From: Martinezella hainanensis
GTDB lineage: Bacteria; Pseudomonadota; Alphaproteobacteria; Rhizobiales; Rhizobiaceae
Length of the DNA: 64,000 nucleotides
NCBI RefSeq assembly: GCF_900094555.1
Contig: NZ_FMAC01000001.1
Coordinates: 868,001 to 932,000 of the forward strand
Reading direction: 5' to 3'
Positions 44,942 through 53,442 of the stretch are shown here, piece after piece. How positions within the stretch are numbered: the stretch's first letter is position 1; every line of letters begins with the position of its first letter. The notes under the pieces were generated by a model, which was given only the letters and a program-made list of their open reading frames with translations, was not told the DNA's origin and did no database searches. The position numbers and the translations under genes were made by a program.

Positions 44942-46150
44942 TTGTCTCTTCTACCGCAGCATAACCTGCCGAACGCGATATCAGGCCGCGATGCCCTCGA
45001 AGGCATCCGCGCTCAGATCCGCGACATGCGCACCGACAATATCGCCGTGCTTGCCAAGCGCGCCCGCGAACTCGGCGGCGTCATCCCGCTCTGGTTCGGC
45101 GAAGGCGATATCGTGACGCCGGAGTTCATCCGCGATGCTGCGAAGAAGACGCTCGACGACGGCGCCACCTTCTACGTTCCCAACATGCGTGGTCTCGCGA
45201 CCCTGAACGAAGCGCTGTCGGACTATCAGACGCACTGGCACGGCCGCCCCATCCCGATCGAGCGCACGACGGTCGCGCCCGGCGGCATGCAGGCGCTCTA
45301 TATGGCGCTCGAACTGCTCGTCGATGTCGGCACCAACGTCGTCTACGTCGCGCCGCAATGGCCGAACATCCATAACGCCATCCATCTGATCGGCGGCGAG
45401 CCCCGCGCCGTATCGCTCGATTTCGATACCGACTGGCGCCTCGACCTCGACAAGCTTTTCGCCCGCTGCGACGCCCGCACGCGCGCCATCTTCCTGTCGA
45501 CGCCATCCAACCCGACGGGCTGGACGGCCTCGCGCGAGGAAATGCACGCGCTTCTCGATTTCAGCCGCCGCACCGGCATCTGGATCATCTCCGACGAGGT
45601 CTATGCCCGCCTCTATTTCGATGGAGAGATCGCGCCATCGATCCTGCAGGTCGCCGAGGACGGCGATCGCGTGATTGCGATCAACAGCTTCTCAAAAGCC
45701 TGGGCAATGACCGGTTGGCGCGTCGGCTGGCTGACGCACCCGTCTGCCATTGCCGACCAACTCGGCGCCATGACGCAGTATATCAACAGCGGCACGTCGG
45801 CCATGGTTCAGGCCGGTGCTGCCGCCGCCTTACGCGAAGGCGAGCCGCTGGTTTCAGAGATCCGCGGACGCATCAAGACCGGCCTCGATCTGGCCTATGA
45901 GAAGCTGCCTAAGATACCGGGCATGATCCTGCCGGAGAAACCGCGCGGCGGCATGTATGCCTTCTTCGCGCTGCAGGGCGAACCCGATGCGACGGCGCTG
46001 TGCGAGCGTATCCTCGAGACGGCCCGCGTCGGCCTGGCGCCCGGATATCACTTCGGCGATGCATCCCGCGCTTTCCTGCGCATGTGCACGTTCCGCGAAG
46101 CCGAACAGATGCGTATCGCGCTCGATCGCATGGTCGATGCGATGACATGA
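44942..46150 (+). CDS. Class I pyridoxal-phosphate aminotransferase
   Basis: 402 residues starting with TTG after AGGGGA. Fold type I: NPTGW at 190-194, DEVYARLYFDG with Asp218, catalytic Lys252 in SFSKAWAMTGWRVGW and the C-terminal arginine in FLRMCTFRE. Probably transaminates the imported amino acid. Upstream of the binding protein and permease, with the same orientation. Confidence 0.92.
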   Translation: MSLLPQHNLPNAISGRDALEGIRAQIRDMRTDNIAVLAKRARELGGVIPLWFGEGDIVTPEFIRDAAKKTLDDGATFYVPNMRGLATLNEALSDYQTHWHGRPIPIERTTVAPGGMQALYMALELLVDVGTNVVYVAPQWPNIHNAIHLIGGEPRAVSLDFDTDWRLDLDKLFARCDARTRAIFLSTPSNPTGWTASREEMHALLDFSRRTGIWIISDEVYARLYFDGEIAPSILQVAEDGDRVIAINSFSKAWAMTGWRVGWLTHPSAIADQLGAMTQYINSGTSAMVQAGAAAALREGEPLVSEIRGRIKTGLDLAYEKLPKIPGMILPEKPRGGMYAFFALQGEPDATALCERILETARVGLAPGYHFGDASRAFLRMCTFREAEQMRIALDRMVDAMT

Positions 46151-46232
46151 TACGGCCGCCCGAGCGGGCGGACGGGGAATACCGCGGGTGAGAGGAAAAG
46201 CCCGCAGCCATAACCAGAGGGAGACCAAGAAA

Positions 46233-47030
46233 ATGCCCATTACTCGTCGTAGTCTGCTGGTCCTTGCGACCGCCGTCGGCCTGGCCGGCGGAAGCCACTT
46301 TGCCTATGCCGCCGATGTCTTGAACGTCGGTTCCTATCCGAACAACCCGCCCTTCGAATACAAGACCGCCAATGGCGGCTTCGAAGGCTTCGAGGTCGAT
46401 ATCGTCAACGAAGCGGCCAAGCGCGCCGGCATGACCACCAACATCGCCGACTACGGCTTCCAGGCCCTGTTCGCGGCAACCAGCTCCAAGCGCATCGACG
46501 TGGCGATCTCGTCCATCACGATCACGCCGGAACGCCTGAAGTCGCAGTCCTTCACGCAGCCCTACTACGATTCCGACATGGGCGTCGCTACGAAGGAAAG
46601 CAGCTCGGTCAAGACGCTTGCCGATCTCAAGGGCACGGTCGTCGGTGTCTTGTCGGGTTCGACGGGTGAAAAATGGGTCAATGACAACAAGGCAGCGCAG
46701 GGCTTTGCCGACGTCAAGGGCTACAACTCGCAGCAGGACATGTTCCTCGATCTCGGTGCCGGCCGCATCGATGCCGTCGTCAGCGACATTCCCGGCATGC
46801 AATATCTCTTCGTCAAGACCAAGGGCTTCGCCATCAAGGATCGCATCAAGACCGGCGAGCAATACGGCCTGATGATGACGAAGGATTCGCCACTCGTCGC
46901 CAAGATCAACGACGCCATCACCGCGATGAAGAAGGACGGTACGCTCGAAAAGATCCACGAGAAGTGGTTCGGCGGCAAGGCACCGGCAGGTTCCTCCACC
47001 GTTACCGAATTACCCATCCCCAAGGCGTGA
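46233..47030 (+). CDS. Amino-acid ABC transporter substrate-binding protein
   Basis: 265 residues with a signal peptide (MPITRRSLLVLATAVGLAGG, likely cut after HFAYA at 26). The mature protein is a family 3 solute-binding protein: NNPPFEYKTANGGFEGFEVD at the start and LSGSTGEKWV later. GAGGGAG precedes the ATG at 46233; 45 bases upstream is another in-frame ATG that would spoil the signal peptide. The palindrome TGATC-N4-GATCA overlaps its stop codon. Confidence 0.93.
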   Translation: MPITRRSLLVLATAVGLAGGSHFAYAADVLNVGSYPNNPPFEYKTANGGFEGFEVDIVNEAAKRAGMTTNIADYGFQALFAATSSKRIDVAISSITITPERLKSQSFTQPYYDSDMGVATKESSSVKTLADLKGTVVGVLSGSTGEKWVNDNKAAQGFADVKGYNSQQDMFLDLGAGRIDAVVSDIPGMQYLFVKTKGFAIKDRIKTGEQYGLMMTKDSPLVAKINDAITAMKKDGTLEKIHEKWFGGKAPAGSSTVTELPIPKA

Positions 47031-47041
47031 TCAAAAGATCA
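47028..47041. promoter_or_regulatory. GntR operator candidate between binding protein and permease
   Basis: TGATC-AAAA-GATCA, the same format as at 42464-42477. Its first TGA is the stop codon of the binding protein. A TTGACA lies at 47045-47050, but no good -10 follows at normal distance. Confidence 0.5.
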
Positions 47042-47055
47042 TTGTTGACATGAGC

Positions 47056-47082
47056 TTACGCCGGCCATTGCGGCCGGCGTAA
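47056..47082 (+). other. mRNA hairpin between binding-protein and permease genes
   Basis: TTACGCCGGCC and GGCCGGCGTAA pair over 11 bases with loop ATTGC and no T run. Such hairpins often raise the level of binding-protein mRNA over that of the permease. Confidence 0.7.
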
Positions 47083-47124
47083 ATGTAATGAAACCTCATC
47101 TTCGTCCTGCAACCGGGAGCGCCA

Positions 47125-47799
47125 ATGTCTTTCGTCGATACCTTCCTCAATTCCGACGTCATGATCTCGGCATTCCCGCAGCTGCTGCGCGGGCTTTGGA
47201 TGACCATCGCGCTCGGCGTGGTCAGCATCCTGATCGGCGTCACCGGCGGCCTCATCGTCAGCCTGATCCGCCTCTATGCCCCGAAGCCGCTGCAGCTTTT
47301 GATGATCGCCTATATCGACATCATGCGCGCCATGCCGATGCTGGTGGTGCTGATCCTGATCTATTACGCGCTGCCCTTCGTCGGCATCAGCTTTTCCGCC
47401 TGGTGGTCGGCAATCCTCGGCTTCTCGATCGTGCTTGCCGCCTATTCGGCCGAAGTCTTTCGCTCGGGCATCGAAAGCGTGCCCCGCGGCCAGTTCGAAG
47501 CTGCCGCAGCCCTCGGCATTCCCTTCCTGATCACGCTTTACAAGGTCGTGCTGCCGCAGGCGGTCCGCATCGTCATTCCGCCGACGACGAGCAACTGCGT
47601 GTCGATGTTCAAGGATACGTCGCTCGCCTCGACCGTGGCGCTGCCGGAGTTGTTGAAAGAGGGCCAGAATGCGCAAGGATTCTATGCCAATCCTTCGCCG
47701 CTCATCATGGCCGCGCTGATCTACATCATCCTGCTCTGGCCGATGGTGCGTCTCGTCAGCGTGCTCGAGAAGAAGTTCAAGAGCGAACGGGCGAGATAG
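47125..47799 (+). CDS. Amino-acid ABC transporter permease
   Basis: 224 residues with the HisM/GlnP-type fold: RGLWMTIALGVVSILIGVTG at the start, YIDIMRAMPMLVVLILIYYA, and the ATPase-coupling EAA loop EAAAALGIPFLITLYKVVLPQ. The binding protein lies upstream, but the next gene is a MarR gene on the other strand, so neither a second permease nor an ATPase is encoded here. Confidence 0.92.
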   Translation: MSFVDTFLNSDVMISAFPQLLRGLWMTIALGVVSILIGVTGGLIVSLIRLYAPKPLQLLMIAYIDIMRAMPMLVVLILIYYALPFVGISFSAWWSAILGFSIVLAAYSAEVFRSGIESVPRGQFEAAAALGIPFLITLYKVVLPQAVRIVIPPTTSNCVSMFKDTSLASTVALPELLKEGQNAQGFYANPSPLIMAALIYIILLWPMVRLVSVLEKKFKSERAR

Positions 47800-47810
47800 G
47801 CCCTCGTTGA

Positions 47811-47853
47811 AGCATGTCGCGTAAAACCGCTATACACTTTTGCGCGACATGCT
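47811..47853. repeat. Intergenic palindromic repeat, copy 3 (variant arms)
   Basis: AGCATGTCGCG and CGCGACATGCT are perfect 11-base arms. The loop contains AAAACCGCTATACACTTTT, close to the core in the copies at 8575 and 39711, but the outer arms differ. It lies between convergent permease and MarR genes. Confidence 0.75.
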
Positions 47854-47859
47854 TTAGCA

Positions 47860-48375
47860 TCAATCGAAGTCGGTGCCTGAAAGATGGTTGCTCACCGATG
47901 ACTTCACCGCGCCGATATCCCGCCACAGTTCGCTGACGATGGCGGGATCGACATCCGCCATCATGTCGCGCAACCAGCCTTCATGGGCCGCAGCCATGGC
48001 GCTGAACGAGGTTTCGCCCTTCTCCGTCAGCTTCGCGACCGTCACCCGCCGGTCGCCATCGGGCGTGACGCGCAGCACGAGGCCGTCCGCTTCCAGTCGT
48101 TCGACAAGCCCGGTGACATTGCCGTTGGTGACCATGGTGCGCTTCGACAGCTCTCCGAGCCGCAAACCCTCGCGTTCGCGATAGAGCTGCGCCATCAGGT
48201 CGAATTGCGGCAGGGTCGCGCCGAATTCGTTGCGCAGGCGACGGCGGATTTCCTGCGAGATCAACTTGGTTGTCGACAGCATCCGCAGCCAGAGCCGCAG
48301 TTCGAGCTTTTTGCCTTCCTGCGCTCCCTGAACGATGATCTCCAAATCAACGCTTGCACTCTCTGCCTCTGTCAT
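47860..48375 (-). CDS. MarR-family transcriptional regulator
   Basis: 171 residues: winged HTH with LRLGELSKRTMVTNGNVTGL and the wing TPDGDRRVTVAKLT. It begins the regulated block with the flavoprotein gene directly upstream on the same strand. Its own promoter region has repeats suited to autoregulation (48391-48432). Confidence 0.9.
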   Translation of the reverse strand: MTEAESASVDLEIIVQGAQEGKKLELRLWLRMLSTTKLISQEIRRRLRNEFGATLPQFDLMAQLYREREGLRLGELSKRTMVTNGNVTGLVERLEADGLVLRVTPDGDRRVTVAKLTEKGETSFSAMAAAHEGWLRDMMADVDPAIVSELWRDIGAVKSSVSNHLSGTDFD

Positions 48376-48390
48376 GACGTCGCCTCGGCC

Positions 48391-48432
48391 TATCGTTCCG
48401 CATCATCGATCTAAGCGATCTAGGGAACGATA
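48391..48432. promoter_or_regulatory. Repeats in the promoter of the first marR gene
   Basis: TATCGTTCC (48391-48399) and GGAACGATA (48424-48432) are nine-base inverted arms. Between them CGATCTA occurs twice (48407 and 48416), with two bases between copies. These lie just upstream of the marR start and could be its autoregulatory sites. Confidence 0.45.
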
Positions 48433-48472
48433 TTTGAAATGTCAAAGGTTCCAGCGTCAAGTCACTGGACCG

Positions 48473-50041
48473 TCACTTGGCGAGCATTTTCCCCAACATG
48501 AAGCCGGAACCGGCCCCCGTTCCCGCGCCCGGCCATGTCGAAGCCCCGCACATATAGAGCGATGCCACGGGCGTCTTGTATCGCGAATAGCCGGCAACGG
48601 GGCGGAACAGGAAATTCTGGTCGAGATGATGGCTGCCCGAGAGATTGTCGCCGCCGGCGAGATTGGGGTTTTCACGTTCGAGATCGACGGGCGAAAACAC
48701 CGAGCGGCCCAATATCTTGCCGCGCAGGCCAGGCGCATAGCGCTCGACGATATCAAGAACACGCTCGGCATAGGTATCCTTGATCTCGTCCCAGCTCGCA
48801 CCGCTGATTTGGCCGGCGGCATCCCCATGGAATTCAGCCGGCAGAACACGCACCTGTATCCAGAGCACATGCTGGCCGTCAGGCGCGCGCGACGGATCGA
48901 TGGCCGTAGGCTGCCCGACCACCAGCGCGGGTTCCGCAGGCAGCAGTCCGCCCATCGCCTCGGCATAGACGCGTGACATCATTTCGAGATCCGGCGCGAT
49001 GTGCACATAGGCAAAATTTTGTAGCGCCTTGCCCGCCGTCCAGTCCGGAAGGCCCGGTAGCGCAAGATGGATCATCATCGTGCCCGGTCCGGCGCGGAAG
49101 CGCTTGACCTTGCCGTCGAACTCCTGGCGCGCCGGGTCCTGATCCAGGAGCTTACCGAACAAGATCTGCGGATGGACGTTGGCGATGACAGCGCGCTTCG
49201 CCTCATAGCGGCGGCCATCGGCAAGAACTACGCCCGTCGCCTTGCCGCCCGATGTGACGATCTTGTCGACGCGCGTGCCGAGCATCAGCTCACCGCCTTT
49301 GCTTTTCAGCACGGCGGCCATGGCCTTGATGATCGTATCTGCTCCGCCCTTGCCGATCACCATGCCGAAGGCCTGATTGGCCATGGATTCGAGATAGGGA
49401 AACAGCGCGCCACCGGCGACATCGGGGGCAAAGTCGAGATGCAGCCCCCAGGCGGCCATCATCGTCTTGAGCTTGGTGTTCTGAAAGCGGGCATCGAGAA
49501 AATCGCGCGGCGAGGCAAAGAGCATGCGGGCGGTATCGTAGACCCAGCCCATCCCCTTCTCGCGCCAGGCTTTCCAGACGACCTTGGCAGCGGCCATGGA
49601 GGGCATGGGCGAGCCGAGCAGACCGAATATATGCGGGGCATCCGCACCGAACTCAGAGAGCATATGGCGCCAGGCGGCAGCATCCTGCGGCGAGATATCG
49701 GCGATCGCGCCGGCGGTCTTTTCCAGATCGGTGCTGACGCCGAGATAGGTGTTGTCACGGAAGACGCTGGCGAAGCAATCCGCAGCAGGCACGAAGTCCA
49801 GCCCCTCGGCCAGCAGCTCGCTTTTATACTGCGCAAAGAAAGCCGAACCGGCAAACATAGAAAGGTTCATGGCGCAGAGATCGTGCCTGAAGCCGGGCAG
49901 CGTCACCTCACGTGTCTTGACCGCACCGCCAGGCTCCGCATTGCCCTCGATGACGGCAACTTTCCAGCCCTTGGCGGCCAAATGCACCGCTGTTGCCAGG
50001 CCATTATGGCCTGCTCCCACTATGATCGCATCATAGCTCAT
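48473..50041 (-). CDS. FAD-dependent oxidoreductase, phytoene-desaturase-like (PYROXD2 group)
   Basis: 522 residues. N-terminal FAD loop GAGHNGLATAVHLAAKGWKV (9-28), ending with the C-terminal FAD motif YMCGASTWPGAGTGAGSGFM. The middle NLAGGDNLSGSHHLDQNFLF is typical of the group of non-carotenoid phytoene-desaturase relatives with unknown substrates. A second member lies at 51292, on the other side of the cyclase; the two are divergent but share only general similarity. Confidence 0.88.
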   Translation of the reverse strand: MSYDAIIVGAGHNGLATAVHLAAKGWKVAVIEGNAEPGGAVKTREVTLPGFRHDLCAMNLSMFAGSAFFAQYKSELLAEGLDFVPAADCFASVFRDNTYLGVSTDLEKTAGAIADISPQDAAAWRHMLSEFGADAPHIFGLLGSPMPSMAAAKVVWKAWREKGMGWVYDTARMLFASPRDFLDARFQNTKLKTMMAAWGLHLDFAPDVAGGALFPYLESMANQAFGMVIGKGGADTIIKAMAAVLKSKGGELMLGTRVDKIVTSGGKATGVVLADGRRYEAKRAVIANVHPQILFGKLLDQDPARQEFDGKVKRFRAGPGTMMIHLALPGLPDWTAGKALQNFAYVHIAPDLEMMSRVYAEAMGGLLPAEPALVVGQPTAIDPSRAPDGQHVLWIQVRVLPAEFHGDAAGQISGASWDEIKDTYAERVLDIVERYAPGLRGKILGRSVFSPVDLERENPNLAGGDNLSGSHHLDQNFLFRPVAGYSRYKTPVASLYMCGASTWPGAGTGAGSGFMLGKMLAK

Positions 50042-50437
50042 CGCTTGCCCCTCTTTCGTCGACTATTATTATTGTCACATGCATACATCTTGAGCTTTAA
50101 GCTTCAAGCACCTATTGAAGCTGACGGCGGTCGGCAAGCATAGTCAAAAATAGTATTCTTTTAAGTTTCGCCGGGTTTTTGCGTTTATTTTCAGCGAATT
50201 ACGGGCACCTTCGCATCGCTGGTAGAAGCACCTATTTTCGCTCTCGGAAGTGAGTCAGAATGCTTGCAATATCATATATTGTGACATAGGCTCGCTCCAT
50301 TCCGCCGCCGCGAGGAACTGGTGCCAGGAGGAAAGGCACCCCGCGCCTGGCGATACCGACTTCATGCCTGATCCCGAACAAAAGATCCGCAAAAAGGCTC
50401 TTTGCATAGGATCACGCGCAACAAGGGGAACTCAAAA
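50042..50437. promoter_or_regulatory. Divergent promoter region between flavoprotein and cyclase genes
   Basis: 396 bases without a gene, AT-richer than its flanks. It holds the dyad CTTGA-N10-TCAAG (50089-50108) close to the flavoprotein and the 15-bp palindrome at 50267-50281 nearer the cyclase. The last 100 bases before the cyclase start are GC-rich and show no element. Confidence 0.5.
50265..50293 (+). promoter_or_regulatory. Promoter and MarR operator candidate of the cyclase operon
   Basis: CAATATCATATATTG (50267-50281) is a perfect inverted repeat. It sits in the spacer of a possible promoter: TTGCAA (50265-50270), 17 bases, TAGGCT (50288-50293). Almost the same sequence covers the -10 of the ior operon at 58618-58632. 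Confidence 0.6.
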
Positions 50438-51220
50438 ATGACCGCTACCACACTCGCCAGCCTCGCCTCGGCCCTGCTTTCGGGCTCCGTCAAGGTCGTC
50501 GATCTCACCGCGCCGCTCGGCCCGGATACCCCGGTGCTCTACCTGCCGCCACAGTTCGGCAAAAACACGCCGAGCGTCAAGGTCCATACGATTTCCGAAT
50601 ACAATCAGGATGGCCCCTTCTGGGCCTGGAACTGGCTGGAACTCGGCGAGCACACCGGCACGCATTTCGATGCGCCCTGTCACTGGATCACCGGCAAGGA
50701 CAACCCGAACAACACGACCGACACCATCCCGCCGCAGAATTTCGTGGCGCCGGTCAATGTTATCGACCGCTCGAAGGAAGCCGCTGCCAATCCCGACTAT
50801 CTGCTGACAGTCGACAGCATCAAGGAATGGGAAGCCCAGAACGGCGCGATCGAGCCCGGCAGCTGGGTGCTCTTGCGCACCGACTGGTACAAGCGCAACG
50901 GCTCGACCGAGACCTTCCTGAATGCCGATGAGAACGGCCCGCATTCTCCCGGTCCGACGGCCGAGGCGATCGAATATCTGCTCACCAAGGGCATTATCGG
51001 CTGGGGTTCGGAAACGATCGGCACCGACGCAGGTTCGGCCGGTGGCATGAACCCGCCCTTCCCGGCGCACAACCTCATGCACAAGGCCAACCGCTACGGC
51101 CTCGCCAGCCTCTCGAACCTCGACCAGCTCCCGGCCAAGGGCGCCGTGCTGATCGCCGCTCCGCTGAAGTTCGTCAAGGGCACCGGCTCGCCGGTTCGCG
51201 CACTGGCATTGATTGCATGA
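50438..51220 (+). CDS. Cyclase-family metal-dependent hydrolase (kynurenine-formamidase/isatin-hydrolase type)
   Basis: 260 residues with the family motif HTGTHFDAPCH (His72, His76, Asp78, His82), which binds two metals (Mn or Zn). Relatives open the lactam of isatin, the formamide of formylkynurenine, or act on polyketides. The ATG at 50438 follows AGGGGA. Its stop overlaps a possible start of the next gene by ATGA. With the indolepyruvate oxidoreductase 4 kb away, an indolic or anilide substrate is plausible. Confidence 0.9.
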   Translation: MTATTLASLASALLSGSVKVVDLTAPLGPDTPVLYLPPQFGKNTPSVKVHTISEYNQDGPFWAWNWLELGEHTGTHFDAPCHWITGKDNPNNTTDTIPPQNFVAPVNVIDRSKEAAANPDYLLTVDSIKEWEAQNGAIEPGSWVLLRTDWYKRNGSTETFLNADENGPHSPGPTAEAIEYLLTKGIIGWGSETIGTDAGSAGGMNPPFPAHNLMHKANRYGLASLSNLDQLPAKGAVLIAAPLKFVKGTGSPVRALALIA

Positions 51221-51291
51221 TAGGTTGGAAAGGCGGGAGCCTGGGGGCAGGTTCCTCCTTTCCGTTCATCTTGCCAGTGAGGGCGGCAGCA

Positions 51292-52881
51292 ATGGGCGAT
51301 CACGACTACATCATCGTCGGCAGCGGCATAAATGCGCTTGTCGCTGCCGCGATGCTGGGAAAAAAGGGCCACAAGGTGCTCGTTCTCGAGCGCAATGACC
51401 GCATCGGCGGCTGTCTGCGCACCGAGGAGATCACCGAGCCCGGCTTCATCCACGACGTCATGGCGACGACCATGGTGCTGTTCCTCACCTCGCCCGCCTA
51501 TGGCGCCATCGGCAAGGATCTCGAGGCGCGGGGTTTGGAATTCGCTCATGCCGACCTTCCGACCGGCGTGCTGCGGCCCAACGGTTCGCATGTGATCTTC
51601 TCCAAGGACCGGCGGCGAAACATCGCCACCTTCGACGAATTGTCGCTCGGCGACGGGCAGACCTTTTCCCGTGAGATGGACGCGCTTGCCGCCGATGCGC
51701 CATTCCTGTTTTCCCTGCTCGGCGGCGCGCTATGGTCGGGCTCGACCCTGAAGACCGTTGCAAAACAGGGCTGGAATCGCGGCTTGCGCAAGCTCGCGGC
51801 CTGGTTTGGCGACGCCCTGACGCCGGCACGCGGCTATCTCGAAACCAACTACAGATCCGAGGATATTCACGCGCTTTGGGCGCCCTGGGTGCTCCATTGC
51901 GGCCTTGGGCCAGAAAGCGCCTATTCCGCCGAGATGCTGAAGGTAATCGGCTTCGCGCTGGAGCTGGGCGGCGCGCCGATCGTCAAGGGCGGTGCCGACA
52001 AACTGCTGGCGGCCTTCGAACGATTGATTGCCGACAATGGCGGTGAAATTCGTGTGAACGCCGACGTCGCGGCCATCATTCCAGACCACAATCGCAGTGC
52101 CGATGGCGTGCGTCTTGCGAATGGTGAAACGCTGAAGGCGAAGGCCGGGGTAATCTGCTCGACAACACCCAACCAGCTTTACGAGCGGTTGATGAAGGAT
52201 TGGCCGGATCCACTGCCGGCGGAGATCAAATCGGGCGTTGCCAGCTACCGCTATGGCAAGGGCGACATGCAAATCCACTACGCGCTTTCCGAGCCGCCGC
52301 GTTGGAAGGCCAATACCGAACTCGGCAAGGTGGCGCTGCTGCACCTGACAGCCGGCCTCGACGGCGTCTCGCGCGCCGCCAACGAATGCGAACGCGGGCT
52401 CCTGCCGGCTGAGCCCACCGTTTGCGTCGGCCAGCCCGTGGCGCTCGATCCCAGCCGGGCACCGGAAGGCAAATCGATCCTATGGCTGCAGCTTCCAGAA
52501 GCGCCGCGCCATATCAAGGGCGATGCCGCGGGTGAGATCGAAACACCGCATGACGGCCGCTGGACGGAAGAGGTTCGAGAGCGCTACGCCGACCGTATCG
52601 AAGCGCTGCTTGCCAGTCACATCGAGAACTTCGCGGGGATAAAGCTTGCACGCCGCGCCTATTCTCCCGGTGATCTGGAGGCGATGAACATGAACCTCGT
52701 CGGCGGCGACCCCTATGGTGGCTATTGCGGCCTCGATCAGTTTTTCATCTGGCGTCCATTCAAGTCATCTGTTAACCACCGCACCCACATATCGGGCCTG
52801 TACCACATCGGCGCTTCCGCGCATCCCGGTGCAGGCCTTGGTGGGGGCTCCGGCTTCCTGCTCGCATCATCGCTGAAGTAA
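51292..52881 (+). CDS. FAD-dependent oxidoreductase, phytoene-desaturase-like (PYROXD2 group)
   Basis: 529 residues from the ATG at 51292, after GAGGGCGG. FAD loop GSGINALVAAAMLGKKGHKV near the N-terminus and IGASAHPGAGLGGGSGFL at the C-terminus. The ATG at 51217 would overlap the cyclase stop and add 25 residues. Second flavoprotein of the block, in one operon with the cyclase and the MarR gene. Confidence 0.88.
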   Translation: MGDHDYIIVGSGINALVAAAMLGKKGHKVLVLERNDRIGGCLRTEEITEPGFIHDVMATTMVLFLTSPAYGAIGKDLEARGLEFAHADLPTGVLRPNGSHVIFSKDRRRNIATFDELSLGDGQTFSREMDALAADAPFLFSLLGGALWSGSTLKTVAKQGWNRGLRKLAAWFGDALTPARGYLETNYRSEDIHALWAPWVLHCGLGPESAYSAEMLKVIGFALELGGAPIVKGGADKLLAAFERLIADNGGEIRVNADVAAIIPDHNRSADGVRLANGETLKAKAGVICSTTPNQLYERLMKDWPDPLPAEIKSGVASYRYGKGDMQIHYALSEPPRWKANTELGKVALLHLTAGLDGVSRAANECERGLLPAEPTVCVGQPVALDPSRAPEGKSILWLQLPEAPRHIKGDAAGEIETPHDGRWTEEVRERYADRIEALLASHIENFAGIKLARRAYSPGDLEAMNMNLVGGDPYGGYCGLDQFFIWRPFKSSVNHRTHISGLYHIGASAHPGAGLGGGSGFLLASSLK

Positions 52882-52905
52882 TACGTTTCCTAGGGAGGAT
52901 CGTCG

Positions 52906-53412
52906 ATGGAGGAACGGTTTTCAGGCACCGTTTTGAGGCGCAAGCGGGATGAGAACGCGAAGCGCCCGACCATGGGCGAAATCGGCCTCAATCACTTCGC
53001 GCCCTATCTGATGAACCGGCTGATGGCGCGCTGGAACGCCAATCTATCGGAAGAACTGCGCGAATATGACATGACCACCGCGAAGATGCGGGCGCTCGCC
53101 GTCCTCAGCGTCTCCTCCAGTGTCACCATCAACGAGCTCTCCGTCTTCGCCGTCACCGAACAGTCGACGATGAGCCGCACCTTGGACTCACTCGAACAGC
53201 AGGGCTACATCCGCCGCCAGCCGCGCGCCGAAGACATGCGCATCCGCGATGTCACCATCACCGAGGAAGGCCGCGCCGCTTTCGAGAAGGTGTGGCCAAC
53301 CATGTACGACCTGTTCCTGCAGATGTTCGACGGTGTCGATGAAGCCGAGTATCGCAGCTTCATCTCGACCTTGCACAAGGTGCTGCACAATATCAGGAAG
53401 CATGAGATCTGA
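52906..53412 (+). CDS. MarR-family transcriptional regulator
   Basis: 168 residues: winged HTH with TINELSVFAVTEQSTMSRTL and the wing RQPRAEDMRIRDVTITEEG. It is the last gene of the cyclase operon, 24 bases after the second flavoprotein, so it is probably autoregulated and is my preferred candidate for the CAAWATCATATWTTG operator. Confidence 0.9.
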   Translation: MEERFSGTVLRRKRDENAKRPTMGEIGLNHFAPYLMNRLMARWNANLSEELREYDMTTAKMRALAVLSVSSSVTINELSVFAVTEQSTMSRTLDSLEQQGYIRRQPRAEDMRIRDVTITEEGRAAFEKVWPTMYDLFLQMFDGVDEAEYRSFISTLHKVLHNIRKHEI

Positions 53413-53442
53413 GCGGTCCCGGCTGGCACCGCTCAGATCGGA

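Noticed and set aside
47045..47073. Internal promoter before the permease starting with TTGACA
   Set aside because: The -35 box is perfect but no -10-like sequence follows at 16-18 bases; the GC-rich hairpin occupies that place.
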